From Bacteroidota bacterium (lineage in GTDB: Bacteria > Bacteroidota > Bacteroidia > Flavobacteriales > Weeksellaceae), in NCBI GenBank assembly GCA_023460855.1, contig JAEWOS010000003.1, forward strand, positions 124,001 to 188,000: a stretch of DNA of 64,000 nucleotides. The letters are read 5' to 3'. Of this stretch, positions 1 through 8,366 are shown piece after piece (the stretch's first letter is position 1; each line of letters begins with the position of its first letter). The translations under genes were made by a program, and so were the position numbers. Under the pieces are notes generated by a model that was not told where the DNA came from, made no database searches, and saw nothing but the letters and a program-made list of their open reading frames with translations.

Positions 1-554
1 TTGATAAGTGTGTTTGTACTGCTGTGTTTTGCATCCTTCATTGCTTTCTCCATTTCTGTTACCATCGCCGGATCCAGATTTTTTTTGGCTTCTTCCAGTT
101 GCGCTTTTTCTTCAGCAGTTAGCTCGGTACTGATGCCGTAGTATTGTTTCAGAACATTTGCTACCTGTTTCGCATTTGCTTCACTTCCCGCACCATCGAT
201 AATTCCCAGGTTGTACATCTTCATATTGCCTGCAGAAGCACCGCTCATGTCAACATAGCTGGCTCCTGTTACCGAACCCGGAAGCGATCCCGAGGGAATA
301 TTGGTTTTCTTCAGTCCGTCAACTTCAGCCGGGAGCAGATTTTCGAGCACGGAACTTTCTACTTTTTGTTGTGAACTCAGTTTCGTGATCAGTTCATCGG
401 GATTCACTCTTTCGGAATCATTTTCTGAAATGGGACTAACCGAATTATCCGTAGTGACAACGGTGTTCTGAGCGGAAGTATCAGCCGAAGTAGTGGAATC
501 TTTCTTACACGACACCAGTGAAATGGCAGCAGCCATAATGATTAATTTCTTCAT
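1..554 (-). CDS. Putative lipoprotein, C-terminus cut by window edge
   Basis: Leftward reading frame that stays open to the window edge, so the C-terminus is missing. It starts MKKLIIMAAAISLVSCKKD, a short signal peptide with a lipobox (LVSC), so the product is probably a lipoprotein exported across the inner membrane. A Ser/Thr/Asp-rich linker follows, then a hydrophilic domain with a Gly/Ser-rich patch (residues ~100-120) and a Lys/Glu-rich helix near the visible end. I do not recognise a family. The start is the only ATG ahead of the signal peptide and is preceded by an A/T-rich leader. It diverges from the SRPBCC gene to its right. Confidence 0.75.
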   Translation of the reverse strand, partial: MKKLIIMAAAISLVSCKKDSTTSADTSAQNTVVTTDNSVSPISENDSERVNPDELITKLSSQQKVESSVLENLLPAEVDGLKKTNIPSGSLPGSVTGASYVDMSGASAGNMKMYNLGIIDGAGSEANAKQVANVLKQYYGISTELTAEEKAQLEEAKKNLDPAMVTEMEKAMKDAKHSSTNTLI

Positions 555-701
555 GGTTTTTGGTTTTAAGGTGAATCAAAATTAGTTAAAAATACGATGA
601 TTCGAATATATTTTCTGAGGGGATGACATTTGTTCATAACAGGATATTCATTTTCATTCGGCGTCGAAAATTATGTTATATTTAAGCTGAAAATTCATTT
701 T

Positions 702-1130
702 ATGAGAAAGCTCCAGTTTACAATAGAAATTAATGCTCCGGACGAGAAAGTGTGGGATGCGCTTTGGCTTGACGAAAATTACAGAGCATGGTGCTCGGTT
801 TTTCAGGACGGTTCATATTATGTATCTGATTTGGCTGAAGGCAGTGAAATACAGTTTCTCAACCCGGACAGAAACGGGATGTTCGGGATTGTTGAAAAAA
901 ATGTGCGAAAACAAAAAATGTACTTCCGCCATTTGGGAGAAGTGATTAACGGTGAAAAGCAGGAAGAAATTTACGGTGAAGAAGCAATAGAATATTACGA
1001 TCTGGTGGAGAGGGATGACATTACTGAACTCACCGCCACTTTGAAAACGTCGGAAGATTACATTCCTTACTTTGCTGAAACTTTTCCAAAGGCGCTAGAG
1101 AAAGTGAAGGAAATAGCTGAAAATTCTTAA
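702..1130 (+). CDS. SRPBCC (START/AHSA1-like) domain protein
   Basis: A 142-residue single-domain protein. The N-terminal strand and first helix (IEINAPDEKVWDALW) and the later segments GSEIQFLNP and YFRHLGEVINGE fit the SRPBCC helix-grip fold of the AHSA1-like group, cytoplasmic proteins that bind hydrophobic ligands or partner proteins. The ligand is not predictable. The frame extends upstream to an ATG at 630, but the fold begins at the ATG at 702, which I prefer. It lies 14 bases before the nitroreductase gene and may be its first operon partner. Confidence 0.75.
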   Translation: MRKLQFTIEINAPDEKVWDALWLDENYRAWCSVFQDGSYYVSDLAEGSEIQFLNPDRNGMFGIVEKNVRKQKMYFRHLGEVINGEKQEEIYGEEAIEYYDLVERDDITELTATLKTSEDYIPYFAETFPKALEKVKEIAENS

Positions 1131-1144
1131 ACCTATTTTTGCTG

Positions 1145-1870
1145 ATGAATTTTTCAGAAATCGTACATCATCGCCGGTCTGTCCGCAATTACGACGAAAA
1201 CAAAGAAATCGATCCGGAAATTGTAAAAGAGTGCCTGCAGCTTGCAACACTTGCTCCCAATTCTTCGAATATGCAGCTTTGGGAATTCTACCAAATCACC
1301 GATCGTACATTGCTCAGCAAACTATCACGTGCCTGTTTAGATCAGGGAGCAGCCTCTACTGCGAAGCAGATGGTTGTTTTTGTAACGCGACAGGATTTAT
1401 TCCGGAATCATGCAGCTAAAATGCTGAAACTGGAAACCGACAATGTACTGCAAAACAGTCCGGAAAACCGTCACAGTCACCGCATACGTCGCTGGAAAAT
1501 CTATTACCGAATTGTGATGCCGCTACTCTATTCCGGGTTTTTGGGAATATTCGGCTTACTCCGAAAAGTAGTAGTGAATCTGATCTGGATTTTTCGTCCG
1601 ATTACACTGCAGGTTTCCGAATCGGATACAAGAATTGTCGTTCACAAAACCTGTGCGCTTGCAGCGCAGACTTTCATGCTTGCCATGACGGAAAAAGGTT
1701 ATGATACTTGTCCGATGGAAGGTCTGGACAGCCGGCGTGTGAAAAACATTCTAAATCTTCCGGAAGGGGCTGAAATAAATATGATCGTTTCCTGTGGAAT
1801 CCGTACAGAGCGCGGAGTCTGGGGAGAAAGAAAGCGCTTACCTTTCGAAGAAGTGTATCACAGAAAATAA
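1145..1870 (+). CDS. Nitroreductase-family flavoprotein with hydrophobic insert
   Basis: The N-terminus carries the nitroreductase signature (HHRRSVRNYD, then LAPNSSNMQLWEFY), where FMN phosphate and ring contacts lie. The C-terminus has the family segment GYDTCPMEGLD followed by the strand ending in SCGIRTERG. Members are FMN-dependent NAD(P)H oxidoreductases of quinones, nitroaromatics or enones; the substrate here is unknown. Unusually, residues ~117-153 form a basic/hydrophobic insert (WKIYYRIVMPLLYSGF and following) that could lie on or in the membrane. A TTG two codons upstream is also in frame; the ATG is preferred. The next gene starts 4 bases after the stop, so the two are probably co-transcribed. 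Confidence 0.85.
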   Translation: MNFSEIVHHRRSVRNYDENKEIDPEIVKECLQLATLAPNSSNMQLWEFYQITDRTLLSKLSRACLDQGAASTAKQMVVFVTRQDLFRNHAAKMLKLETDNVLQNSPENRHSHRIRRWKIYYRIVMPLLYSGFLGIFGLLRKVVVNLIWIFRPITLQVSESDTRIVVHKTCALAAQTFMLAMTEKGYDTCPMEGLDSRRVKNILNLPEGAEINMIVSCGIRTERGVWGERKRLPFEEVYHRK

Positions 1871-1874
1871 GGCA

Positions 1875-2819
1875 ATGAAAATCTCCGGAATAATCGATTC
1901 CCTGCTGCCGCGAAATCCGGTTCCCATTGTTGAAATTCCTTTTTCAAAAAAAGTCCGGCTCTTTATGAAACGGGAGGACCTTATTCATCCTGAGATCTCG
2001 GGAAATAAATTCTGGAAACTATTCCACAACCTTCAAAATTATCTGGAAAAGACACCGGGGAATCCGCTGCTGATTACCTTTGGCGGCGCTTTTTCTAATC
2101 ATATCGCGTCTGTGGCGGCTTTTGGCAGAATTTCCGGTATGGAAACCTTGGGAATTATACGCGGAGAGGAACTGGCAGATCGGCATCTGGAAAATGAAAC
2201 ACTTTCCCGGGCTCATTATAACGGAATGCGCTTCCGCTTTGTTACGAGAGAAGATTTCCGTGAAAAAGGAATGCTTACTGATCAGCTGAAAAAAGAATTT
2301 CCGGAAGCACTCATTATTCCCGAAGGCGGAACGAATGAACAGGCGGTTGCGGGCATACGGAACATGCTATCAGATGAAACGAAAGAATTTAATTATCTTT
2401 GCAGCGCAGTTGGAACGGGAGGAACAGTCGCCGGAATTTCCAAATACTGTGAAGCAGATCAGAAGGTTATCGGTTTTGCAGTTGTAAAAGATACGTCACT
2501 CGGGGATAAAATCCCGGAACTGTCCGGCAGAAAAAATTTTATGCTGCAGGACGCATGTTATGGCGGATACGGCAAAATAAATGACGATCTGATCCGTTAC
2601 ATAAACAGTTTTTATTTGGAATACGGAATTCCGCTGGATCCTGTTTATACGGGAAAAATGATGAAAAAACTGTTTGACCGGATTGAGAGCGGTTATTTTC
2701 CTGAGGGTTCACGAATACTCGCATTCCATACCGGAGGTTTGCAGGGAATTGCAGGAGCCAACCGTATGCTGAAAGCCAAAAACCGCACAATAATCAATTT
2801 TCAGAATGACATAATCTGA
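1875..2819 (+). CDS. D-cysteine desulfhydrase / ACC deaminase-like PLP enzyme
   Basis: A 314-residue fold-type II PLP enzyme. The Schiff-base lysine is predicted at K45 in HPEISGNKFWKL. The segment FGGAFSNHIASVAA binds the cofactor or substrate carboxylate, and GTGGTVAG is the phosphate-binding loop. This matches the 1-aminocyclopropane-1-carboxylate deaminase/D-cysteine desulfhydrase family, which deaminates ACC or D-cysteine; in bacteria lacking ACC the D-cysteine or a related role is more likely. An upstream ATG in frame lies inside the nitroreductase gene; the ATG at 1875, 4 bases after that stop, is the credible start. The lysozyme-like gene follows closely. Confidence 0.88.
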   Translation: MKISGIIDSLLPRNPVPIVEIPFSKKVRLFMKREDLIHPEISGNKFWKLFHNLQNYLEKTPGNPLLITFGGAFSNHIASVAAFGRISGMETLGIIRGEELADRHLENETLSRAHYNGMRFRFVTREDFREKGMLTDQLKKEFPEALIIPEGGTNEQAVAGIRNMLSDETKEFNYLCSAVGTGGTVAGISKYCEADQKVIGFAVVKDTSLGDKIPELSGRKNFMLQDACYGGYGKINDDLIRYINSFYLEYGIPLDPVYTGKMMKKLFDRIESGYFPEGSRILAFHTGGLQGIAGANRMLKAKNRTIINFQNDII

Positions 2820-2839
2820 AATAATTAGAAATAAAATTA

Positions 2840-3904
2840 ATGAAAAGAGTATTACTGCTTACAGGCCTTTTATTTTTAACAAAATCTTTCGCCCAGACCT
2901 GGAAAACGGAAGATCAGTACATCCAGAATTTCGCAGCATACGCAGTGGAAGAAATGGAAAAATACAAAATCCCGGCTTCTATTACACTGGCTCAGGGACT
3001 TTTGGAAACCGGCGGCGGACAAAGCCGTCTCGCACAGCAGGGCAACAATCATTTCGGCATCAAATGCAAGGAAAACTGGACCGGTAGAACGATGAAACAT
3101 ACCGATGATGCGCCAAACGAATGTTTCCGCGCGTATGACGATCCCAGACAAAGCTATGAAGACCATTCGCTGTTCCTGACAACCAGAAAACATTACTCCA
3201 ATCTTTTTTTACTCGATCCTAAGGATTACAAAGGCTGGTCGCACGGTTTGAAGAAATCCGGTTACGCCACCAATCCGAAATACGCCTACATCCTGATCAA
3301 CAAAATCGAAAAACTGAAACTTTACGAATTCGACAGGCTGAGTTCCAAAGAAGTACATCTGGCTCTGCTGAAAATGTATCCCGATCTGGAAAATGACAAG
3401 ATTTTCATGGCGAAACTGGATCAGAATAAGAAGACCGCCGAAAAAGTAAAGCCGAGAACCTACAAAGTACCGTACAGACAAACCTCTTTTGCGTCGGTAA
3501 AAACCAAAGTTGAAAATATCAAAAGAAAATCCAACTATGAAATTGCCGGTTCGCTGCTCGTGAAGAATCATCCGAACGGCGGAATGAAATTCGTTGTGGT
3601 TCCGGAAGATCTCGAACTGAAATACATTTCCGGAAGATTCGGCATCGATATCAGCAGACTGCAGAAATGGAATGACCTGGAAACTGACATGGTAAAACAG
3701 AATTCCATTCTTTTCCTTGAGCCGAAAAATTCTGAAGGCAATATTGCAACTTACAAAGCGGAAATTGGCGAAGACATGCACGATATCGCGCAGAAATTTG
3801 CGGTAAAACTGGATAAACTGTACACCAAAAACCGCATGGATGAAGGTGACCAGCCAAAAGCCGGAGACATCATTTACCTGCAGGGAAAAAGACCCCGCAA
3901 CTAA
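2840..3904 (+). CDS. Secreted glucosaminidase with two C-terminal LysM-like domains
   Basis: The Sec signal peptide (MKRVLLLTGLLFLTKSFAQ) is followed at residues ~25-165 by a glucosaminidase domain with the proposed catalytic Glu near residue 56 (LAQGLLETGGG) and the family segments NNHFGIKC and YEDHSLFL. Two LysM-like repeats follow at roughly 250-300 and 305-350. The enzyme should cleave the glycan strands of peptidoglycan in the periplasm, with LysM binding to GlcNAc. It lies 20 bases after the PLP enzyme and 28 bases before hemL, so it probably belongs to the same rightward transcript. Confidence 0.9.
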   Translation: MKRVLLLTGLLFLTKSFAQTWKTEDQYIQNFAAYAVEEMEKYKIPASITLAQGLLETGGGQSRLAQQGNNHFGIKCKENWTGRTMKHTDDAPNECFRAYDDPRQSYEDHSLFLTTRKHYSNLFLLDPKDYKGWSHGLKKSGYATNPKYAYILINKIEKLKLYEFDRLSSKEVHLALLKMYPDLENDKIFMAKLDQNKKTAEKVKPRTYKVPYRQTSFASVKTKVENIKRKSNYEIAGSLLVKNHPNGGMKFVVVPEDLELKYISGRFGIDISRLQKWNDLETDMVKQNSILFLEPKNSEGNIATYKAEIGEDMHDIAQKFAVKLDKLYTKNRMDEGDQPKAGDIIYLQGKRPRN

Positions 3905-3932
3905 GCCCGATCCAAAAATTTTATAACTGAAT

Positions 3933-5222
3933 ATGCTTTATCAAAGAAGTTCGGCATTATTTGCCGAAGCGCAACACTATATTCCGGGAGGTGTTAATTC
4001 CCCGGTCCGGGCTTTTAAATCAGTAGGCGGAACTCCGGTATTTATGAAAGCTGCAAAAGGTGCTTACCTTACCGATGCAGACGACAGAAATTATGTGGAT
4101 TACATCAATTCCTGGGGACCTGCAATTCTGGGGCATACGCATCCGCAGGTTCTGGAAGCCGTAAAACTGCAGGCTGAAAAAGGTTTTTCCTACGGAACAC
4201 CGACCGAACTTGAAACAGAAATCGCAAAACTGATCGTAGAAAATGTTCCGAACATCGACCAGATCAGAATGGTTTCTTCCGGAACGGAAGCCTGTATGAG
4301 CGCCGTAAGACTCGCGAGAGGTTTGACGGGAAGAGATAAAATCATCAAGTTCGAAGGCTGTTACCACGGACATTCCGATAGTTTTCTGATTAAAGCCGGA
4401 AGCGGTGCTGCAACTTTCGGAAATCCGAATTCGCCGGGCGTTACTCAGGGAACGGCAAAAGACACTTTGCTGGCGGGATACAATAATATTGAGCAGGTAA
4501 CGGATCTTTTCAGACATAATCAGGAACAGATTGCAGCGGTAATTATTGAACCGGTAGCCGGAAATATGGGTTGTGTACTTCCCGAAAACGATTTCCTGCA
4601 AAAATTAAGACAGATCTGCGACGAAAACGGAACACTGCTTATTTTTGATGAAGTGATGACCGGTTTCAGGCTGGCATTTGGCGGAGCGCAGGAAGTCTAT
4701 GGCGTAAAAGCCGATCTCGTGACTTACGGAAAAGTAATTGGTGGAGGAATGCCGGTCGGAGCTTTTGCAGGCCGCAACGAAATTATGGATCATCTCGCTC
4801 CGAAAGGTGCTGTTTACCAGGCCGGAACATTAAGCGGAAATCCTTTGGCAATGCGTGCCGGACTGGAAACGCTGCAACTGATTAAAAATGACGGCAGATT
4901 CTTCGAAAAAATCAACAGAACAACAGAAACACTCGATTTTGAAATTGGAAAAATTCTGAACAGCAAGGACATTGCACACCGGATCAACCGCAAAGGTTCC
5001 ATGATGAGCGTGTTTTTCCACATTGCCTCGGTTTCAGATTTTGATCAGGCACAGCGCGCAAATCATTCTTTGTTTAACAATTTCTTCCATCATTTGCTTC
5101 GTGAAGGCATTTATCTTCCGCCAAGCGGTTACGAAACCTGGTTCATCAGCGCTGCAATTGGTGACGAAGAAATCGACAAGACGCTGACTGCCATTCAGAA
5201 ATTTGAATACTCCAATCTTTAA
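3933..5222 (+). CDS. hemL: Glutamate-1-semialdehyde 2,1-aminomutase
   Basis: Full-length (429 residues) class III aminotransferase fold enzyme that converts glutamate-1-semialdehyde to 5-aminolevulinate in C5 heme biosynthesis. Diagnostic segments are the N-terminal PGGVNSPVRAF, the cofactor loop MVSSGTEACMSA, IFDEVMTGFR and the PLP lysine K267 in TYGKVIGGGMPVG. The combination with the PGGVNSPVR start separates it from ordinary transaminases. It ends the rightward operon and is followed by a strong hairpin terminator shared with lat, which runs towards it. Confidence 0.97.
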   Translation: MLYQRSSALFAEAQHYIPGGVNSPVRAFKSVGGTPVFMKAAKGAYLTDADDRNYVDYINSWGPAILGHTHPQVLEAVKLQAEKGFSYGTPTELETEIAKLIVENVPNIDQIRMVSSGTEACMSAVRLARGLTGRDKIIKFEGCYHGHSDSFLIKAGSGAATFGNPNSPGVTQGTAKDTLLAGYNNIEQVTDLFRHNQEQIAAVIIEPVAGNMGCVLPENDFLQKLRQICDENGTLLIFDEVMTGFRLAFGGAQEVYGVKADLVTYGKVIGGGMPVGAFAGRNEIMDHLAPKGAVYQAGTLSGNPLAMRAGLETLQLIKNDGRFFEKINRTTETLDFEIGKILNSKDIAHRINRKGSMMSVFFHIASVSDFDQAQRANHSLFNNFFHHLLREGIYLPPSGYETWFISAAIGDEEIDKTLTAIQKFEYSNL

Positions 5223-5226
5223 AACA

Positions 5227-5258
5227 AAAATGCGGTGAAAATAAGCACCGCATTTTTT
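5227..5258 (+). terminator. Bidirectional intrinsic terminator between hemL and lat
   Basis: Stem AAAATGCGGTG pairs with CACCGCATTTT around an 8-base loop, with a T-run on the plus strand and a matching A-run on the other side. It can therefore stop both convergent transcripts. Confidence 0.85.
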
Positions 5259-5284
5259 ATTGAACAAAGTCTGTTTAGGTCTGT

Positions 5285-6619
5285 TTACATTCTCGAAAGC
5301 ACTGCGTCAATTCTGTCGAGCGCAATCTGAATTTCTTCTTTGGTAACATTCAGGTGCGGTCTGAAACGTACAGCGCGATCTCCGCAACCAAGAATAATCA
5401 AAAATTCTTTATACAGCTCATCGCGAAGCTGATCTCTCATTTCGCCGCTCGGAAGGTCAAATGCGCACATTAGTCCGCGTCCTCGTGCTCCGGAAACGAG
5501 ATTCGGATATTTTTCCTGCAATTGCTGAATTCCGTTAAGCAAATAATCACCGACGATATGTGCATTTTCAACAAGGTTTTCTTTTTCGATGACTTCCAGA
5601 ATCAGTTTCAGCCTCATCATATCGATAAAATTACCGCCGAAGGTAGAATTGATCCGGGAACTTTCGCGGAACACATTATTAGGAACCTGATCGAATTTTT
5701 CCTTATTTGCCAGAATTCCGCAGACCTGCGTTTTCTTCCCGAAAGAAATAACATCAGGCTTTACCGTGAAATGTTCGAATGCCCACATTTTTCCGGTGAT
5801 TCCGATTCCTGTCTGCACCTCATCAAAAATCAGCAGCACTTCATTCTCATCGCAAATTTTTCGAAGTCCCTGAAAAAACTCATCACGGAAATGATGATCA
5901 CCGCCTTCAGCCTGAATCGGCTCAATAATGATGCACGCAACACGGTTCGGATGAGCAAGAATTGCTTCTTCAATATTCAGTAAGGCGAGCTGCTCGTTGT
6001 GAATTGTTTCCTCCAGATTTTCTTCTGTTACCGGAAAATTCAGATGCGGGTTGATGATTCTTGGCCACTCAAATCGTGGAAAATACTGATATTTACGTGG
6101 ATCTGAAGTGTTGGTCAGGCTCAAAGTATAACCACTTCTTCCGTGAAATGCCTGTCTGAAATGAATGCAGATGTCGGCTTCCTGCTGAAGGTCTTTATCA
6201 AAATTTTTGCGTGTCTTCCAGTCGAAACAGGCTTTCATCGCATTTTCAACGGCTAATGTTCCGCCAGAAATGAAGAACGTATACTGCAGATGCTCCGGAA
6301 TAGCAGTGCGCGAGAACACCTCCATGAATTCTGCATACTCTTCGGGATAAACATCGGCAAGTGTCGGTTTGTTCACAGCCATTTTGCCAAGCCATTCTGC
6401 ATGCTGCATCAGATAAGGATGGTTGTATCCAATAGAAGCAGAGGCGAACATGGAAAACATATCGAGAAATTCCTTACCACTGTTTTTATCAGCGATCCAG
6501 GAACCGTGTGATTTTTCGATATCCATCACGAAATCGAATCCGTCGGCAAGGATATGTTGGGAAAGAACCGCTTTCACGGCGTTTGTAGGTTGTGGGTGTG
6601 AAGCAATTGCGTCGTTCAT
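5285..6619 (-). CDS. lat: L-lysine 6-transaminase (lysine epsilon-aminotransferase)
   Basis: A 444-residue class III aminotransferase moving the epsilon-amino group of lysine to 2-oxoglutarate, giving 2-aminoadipate 6-semialdehyde (cyclising to piperideine-6-carboxylate) and glutamate. LAT-type features are the N-terminal region GKEFLDMFSMFASASIGYNHP, the loop FISGGTLAVENAMKACFDWK, IIEPIQAEGGDHHFR, IFDEVQTG and the PLP lysine at about residue 295 in SFGKKTQVCG, the LAT-specific version of this motif. The likely role is lysine catabolism. It is monocistronic or leads no visible pathway partner: the gene behind it is an unrelated nuclease. Confidence 0.93.
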   Translation of the reverse strand: MNDAIASHPQPTNAVKAVLSQHILADGFDFVMDIEKSHGSWIADKNSGKEFLDMFSMFASASIGYNHPYLMQHAEWLGKMAVNKPTLADVYPEEYAEFMEVFSRTAIPEHLQYTFFISGGTLAVENAMKACFDWKTRKNFDKDLQQEADICIHFRQAFHGRSGYTLSLTNTSDPRKYQYFPRFEWPRIINPHLNFPVTEENLEETIHNEQLALLNIEEAILAHPNRVACIIIEPIQAEGGDHHFRDEFFQGLRKICDENEVLLIFDEVQTGIGITGKMWAFEHFTVKPDVISFGKKTQVCGILANKEKFDQVPNNVFRESSRINSTFGGNFIDMMRLKLILEVIEKENLVENAHIVGDYLLNGIQQLQEKYPNLVSGARGRGLMCAFDLPSGEMRDQLRDELYKEFLIILGCGDRAVRFRPHLNVTKEEIQIALDRIDAVLSRM

Positions 6620-6644
6620 TTCTTATTTTTAGGGTTAAGCTAAA

Positions 6645-7238
6645 TCAGTCTATTTTTTTCTTGCGTCTCTTTATTTCTTCCTGAATTTCCAGGGCAGTGT
6701 CATAATCTTCTTCCTTCACGGCATCGTCCAGAAGTTTCTGCAGTTCTTCATTCGACATCTTGTGCAAAGCAGTTTCCACTACTTCTTCCTCAAAAGCACC
6801 TTCTTCAGTTTTATCTTCAATTTCCAGCAGAATTCCGGCTTCGTTCAAAACCTGCTCCGTTGTAAAAATCGGCGCGTTAAAACGTACAGCCATCGCGACT
6901 GCATCCGAAGTTCTTGCATCCAGAATCAGGTCATGATCTGTGGTATTGCTTTTAAAATTGATATTGGAGAAAAATACGCCGTCCACAATCTGATAAATGA
7001 TCACGGATGTAAGATGATAATCGGTATCCTGCACAAATTTTGTGAATAAATCATGCGTTAAAGGACGTGGCGGATGAATGTCTTTCTCGAGTCCCAGGGA
7101 AATTGACTGCGCTTCGAAATTACCAATCACCACGGGCAGTTTTACGCTCGTTGGTTCATGTTCAAGCAGCAGCGCATACGCACCGGACTGCGTCTGGCTG
7201 TATGAGATTCCTCTGATGACGAGTTCCTTGTATTCCAT
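6645..7238 (-). CDS. Bifunctional nuclease (DUF151) family protein with UVR-like tail
   Basis: The N-terminal ~130 residues match the DUF151/bifunctional nuclease domain: GAYALLLEHE, LPVVIGNFEAQSI, RPLTHDLF and ARTSDAVAMAVRFNAPIF. Residues ~155-197 form a Lys/Glu-rich helical hairpin (NEELQKLLDDAVKEEDYDTA) typical of UvrB/UvrC (UVR) interaction motifs. Members bind or cleave nucleic acids; the physiological role in Bacteroidetes is not established. It lies 25 bases ahead of lat on the same strand. A perfect -7 element lies only 6 bases before the ATG, so the mRNA may be nearly leaderless. Confidence 0.85.
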   Translation of the reverse strand: MEYKELVIRGISYSQTQSGAYALLLEHEPTSVKLPVVIGNFEAQSISLGLEKDIHPPRPLTHDLFTKFVQDTDYHLTSVIIYQIVDGVFFSNINFKSNTTDHDLILDARTSDAVAMAVRFNAPIFTTEQVLNEAGILLEIEDKTEEGAFEEEVVETALHKMSNEELQKLLDDAVKEEDYDTALEIQEEIKRRKKKID

Positions 7239-7243
7239 ACTTA

Positions 7244-7251
7244 CAAATATA
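7244..7251 (-). promoter_or_regulatory. -7 element TATATTTG of the DUF151 gene
   Basis: An exact match to the Bacteroidetes -7 consensus TAnnTTTG on the minus strand. No well-spaced TTG is seen upstream. Transcription would start at about the ATG at 7238. Confidence 0.5.
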
Positions 7252-7300
7252 AGCCAAAAAATCAGGAAAGGATAAAGGGCAACCGGTTTTTTAAGCCCGA

Positions 7301-7336
7301 AAATAAAAAAGCGACACCGGAAATCAGCGTCGCTTT
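7301..7336 (-). terminator. Intrinsic terminator of etfBA
   Basis: Read on the minus strand, AAAGCGAC pairs with GTCGCTTT around a 13-base loop and runs into TTTTTATTTTC. It lies 24 bases after the etfA stop and shortly before the DUF151 promoter. Confidence 0.75.
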
Positions 7337-7359
7337 ATATGATTCAAATTGAGATTTTC

Positions 7360-8307
7360 TTAGCCTTTCAGCGCCTTGATTTTCTCGTTAAGCGCAGGCA
7401 AAATCTGGAATGCGTCTCCTATTACACCGTAATCTGCGGACTTGAAGAATGGAGCTTCCGGATCATTGTTGATTACCACAATTGTTTTGGAAGAATTCAC
7501 TCCGGCAAGATGCTGAATTGCACCGCTGATTCCGATTGCAATATACAGGTTCGGAGCAATCGCTTTTCCGGTTTGTCCAACGTGTTCAGTATGAGGTCTC
7601 CAACCGATATCGGAAACCGGCTTGGAACAGGCGGTTGCAGCGCCCAGCGTCTGCGCAAGATCTTCAACCATTCCCCAGTTTTCCGGACCTTTCATTCCGC
7701 GACCTGCAGAAACCACGATTTCAGCTTCCTTCAGATCGAGTTTTCCTGAGGACTGCTCGTGAGAAATCACTTTCGTATCTTCATTGGAAACGGTAAGATC
7801 TCTCGTTTCTTCGGAACCGCTCACCGGATTTTCCTTAACACCATAAGCGTTCTGAGAAACTGTAACCACTACTCCGTTTCCTTCTGCTTTTGCATGCATA
7901 TATCCTTTGCCCGAAAATGCCTTTCTTCTTACCTGAAAAGGTGACGTGCTTTCCGGAGCTTCCAGAGCATTGGTGATCAGCGAATAATTTTTCTGAACCG
8001 CAAGCATCGGTGCTACAGAAGATGCGTCTGTAGTATGTGGAAATACGATTACATTGCCGTCCGCAACTTCGTTCATTGCCTGAGCGTAAGCTTTGGCACT
8101 GAAGTTCTTAAGACCTTCATCCTTGATGTTGATTACTTTATCAGCACCGTACTTATAGAGTTGATCTGCGCTGTCTGTTGGGTTTATGGAAACGGCAGTT
8201 ACCGTGTCCCCTGCTTTTTCTGCTACTGCTTTGGCGTAGGAAACTGCTTCGAAAGCTGCTTTCTTATAAACTCCGTTAATATTTTCTGCGTAAACAAATA
8301 CTGCCAT
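7360..8307 (-). CDS. etfA: Electron transfer flavoprotein alpha subunit
   Basis: A 315-residue ETF alpha subunit. The C-terminal FAD domain is clear: VSAGRGMKGPENWG, SDIGWRPHTEHVGQTGK, IAIGISGAIQHLAG and NNDPEAPFF. With EtfB it carries electrons from acyl-CoA dehydrogenases to the membrane quinone pool through ETF:quinone oxidoreductase. It lies 59 bases downstream of etfB and ends at a hairpin terminator, so etfB-etfA is a two-gene operon. An acyl-CoA dehydrogenase at 62.7-63.8 kb is a plausible electron donor but is not linked. Confidence 0.95.
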   Translation of the reverse strand: MAVFVYAENINGVYKKAAFEAVSYAKAVAEKAGDTVTAVSINPTDSADQLYKYGADKVINIKDEGLKNFSAKAYAQAMNEVADGNVIVFPHTTDASSVAPMLAVQKNYSLITNALEAPESTSPFQVRRKAFSGKGYMHAKAEGNGVVVTVSQNAYGVKENPVSGSEETRDLTVSNEDTKVISHEQSSGKLDLKEAEIVVSAGRGMKGPENWGMVEDLAQTLGAATACSKPVSDIGWRPHTEHVGQTGKAIAPNLYIAIGISGAIQHLAGVNSSKTIVVINNDPEAPFFKSADYGVIGDAFQILPALNEKIKALKG

Positions 8308-8366
8308 TGTAAAATTTTTGAAATTTGAAATTTGAGATTTGAAATAATACCTGATTTACACAGCTA

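Noticed and set aside
630..701. Upstream extension of the SRPBCC gene to ATG 630
   Set aside because: The extra 24 residues are not part of the fold and the ATG at 702 fits the domain start and leader composition better.
3209..3781. Open frame antisense to the glucosaminidase gene
   Set aside because: Phe/Ile-rich shadow with no start context or motifs.
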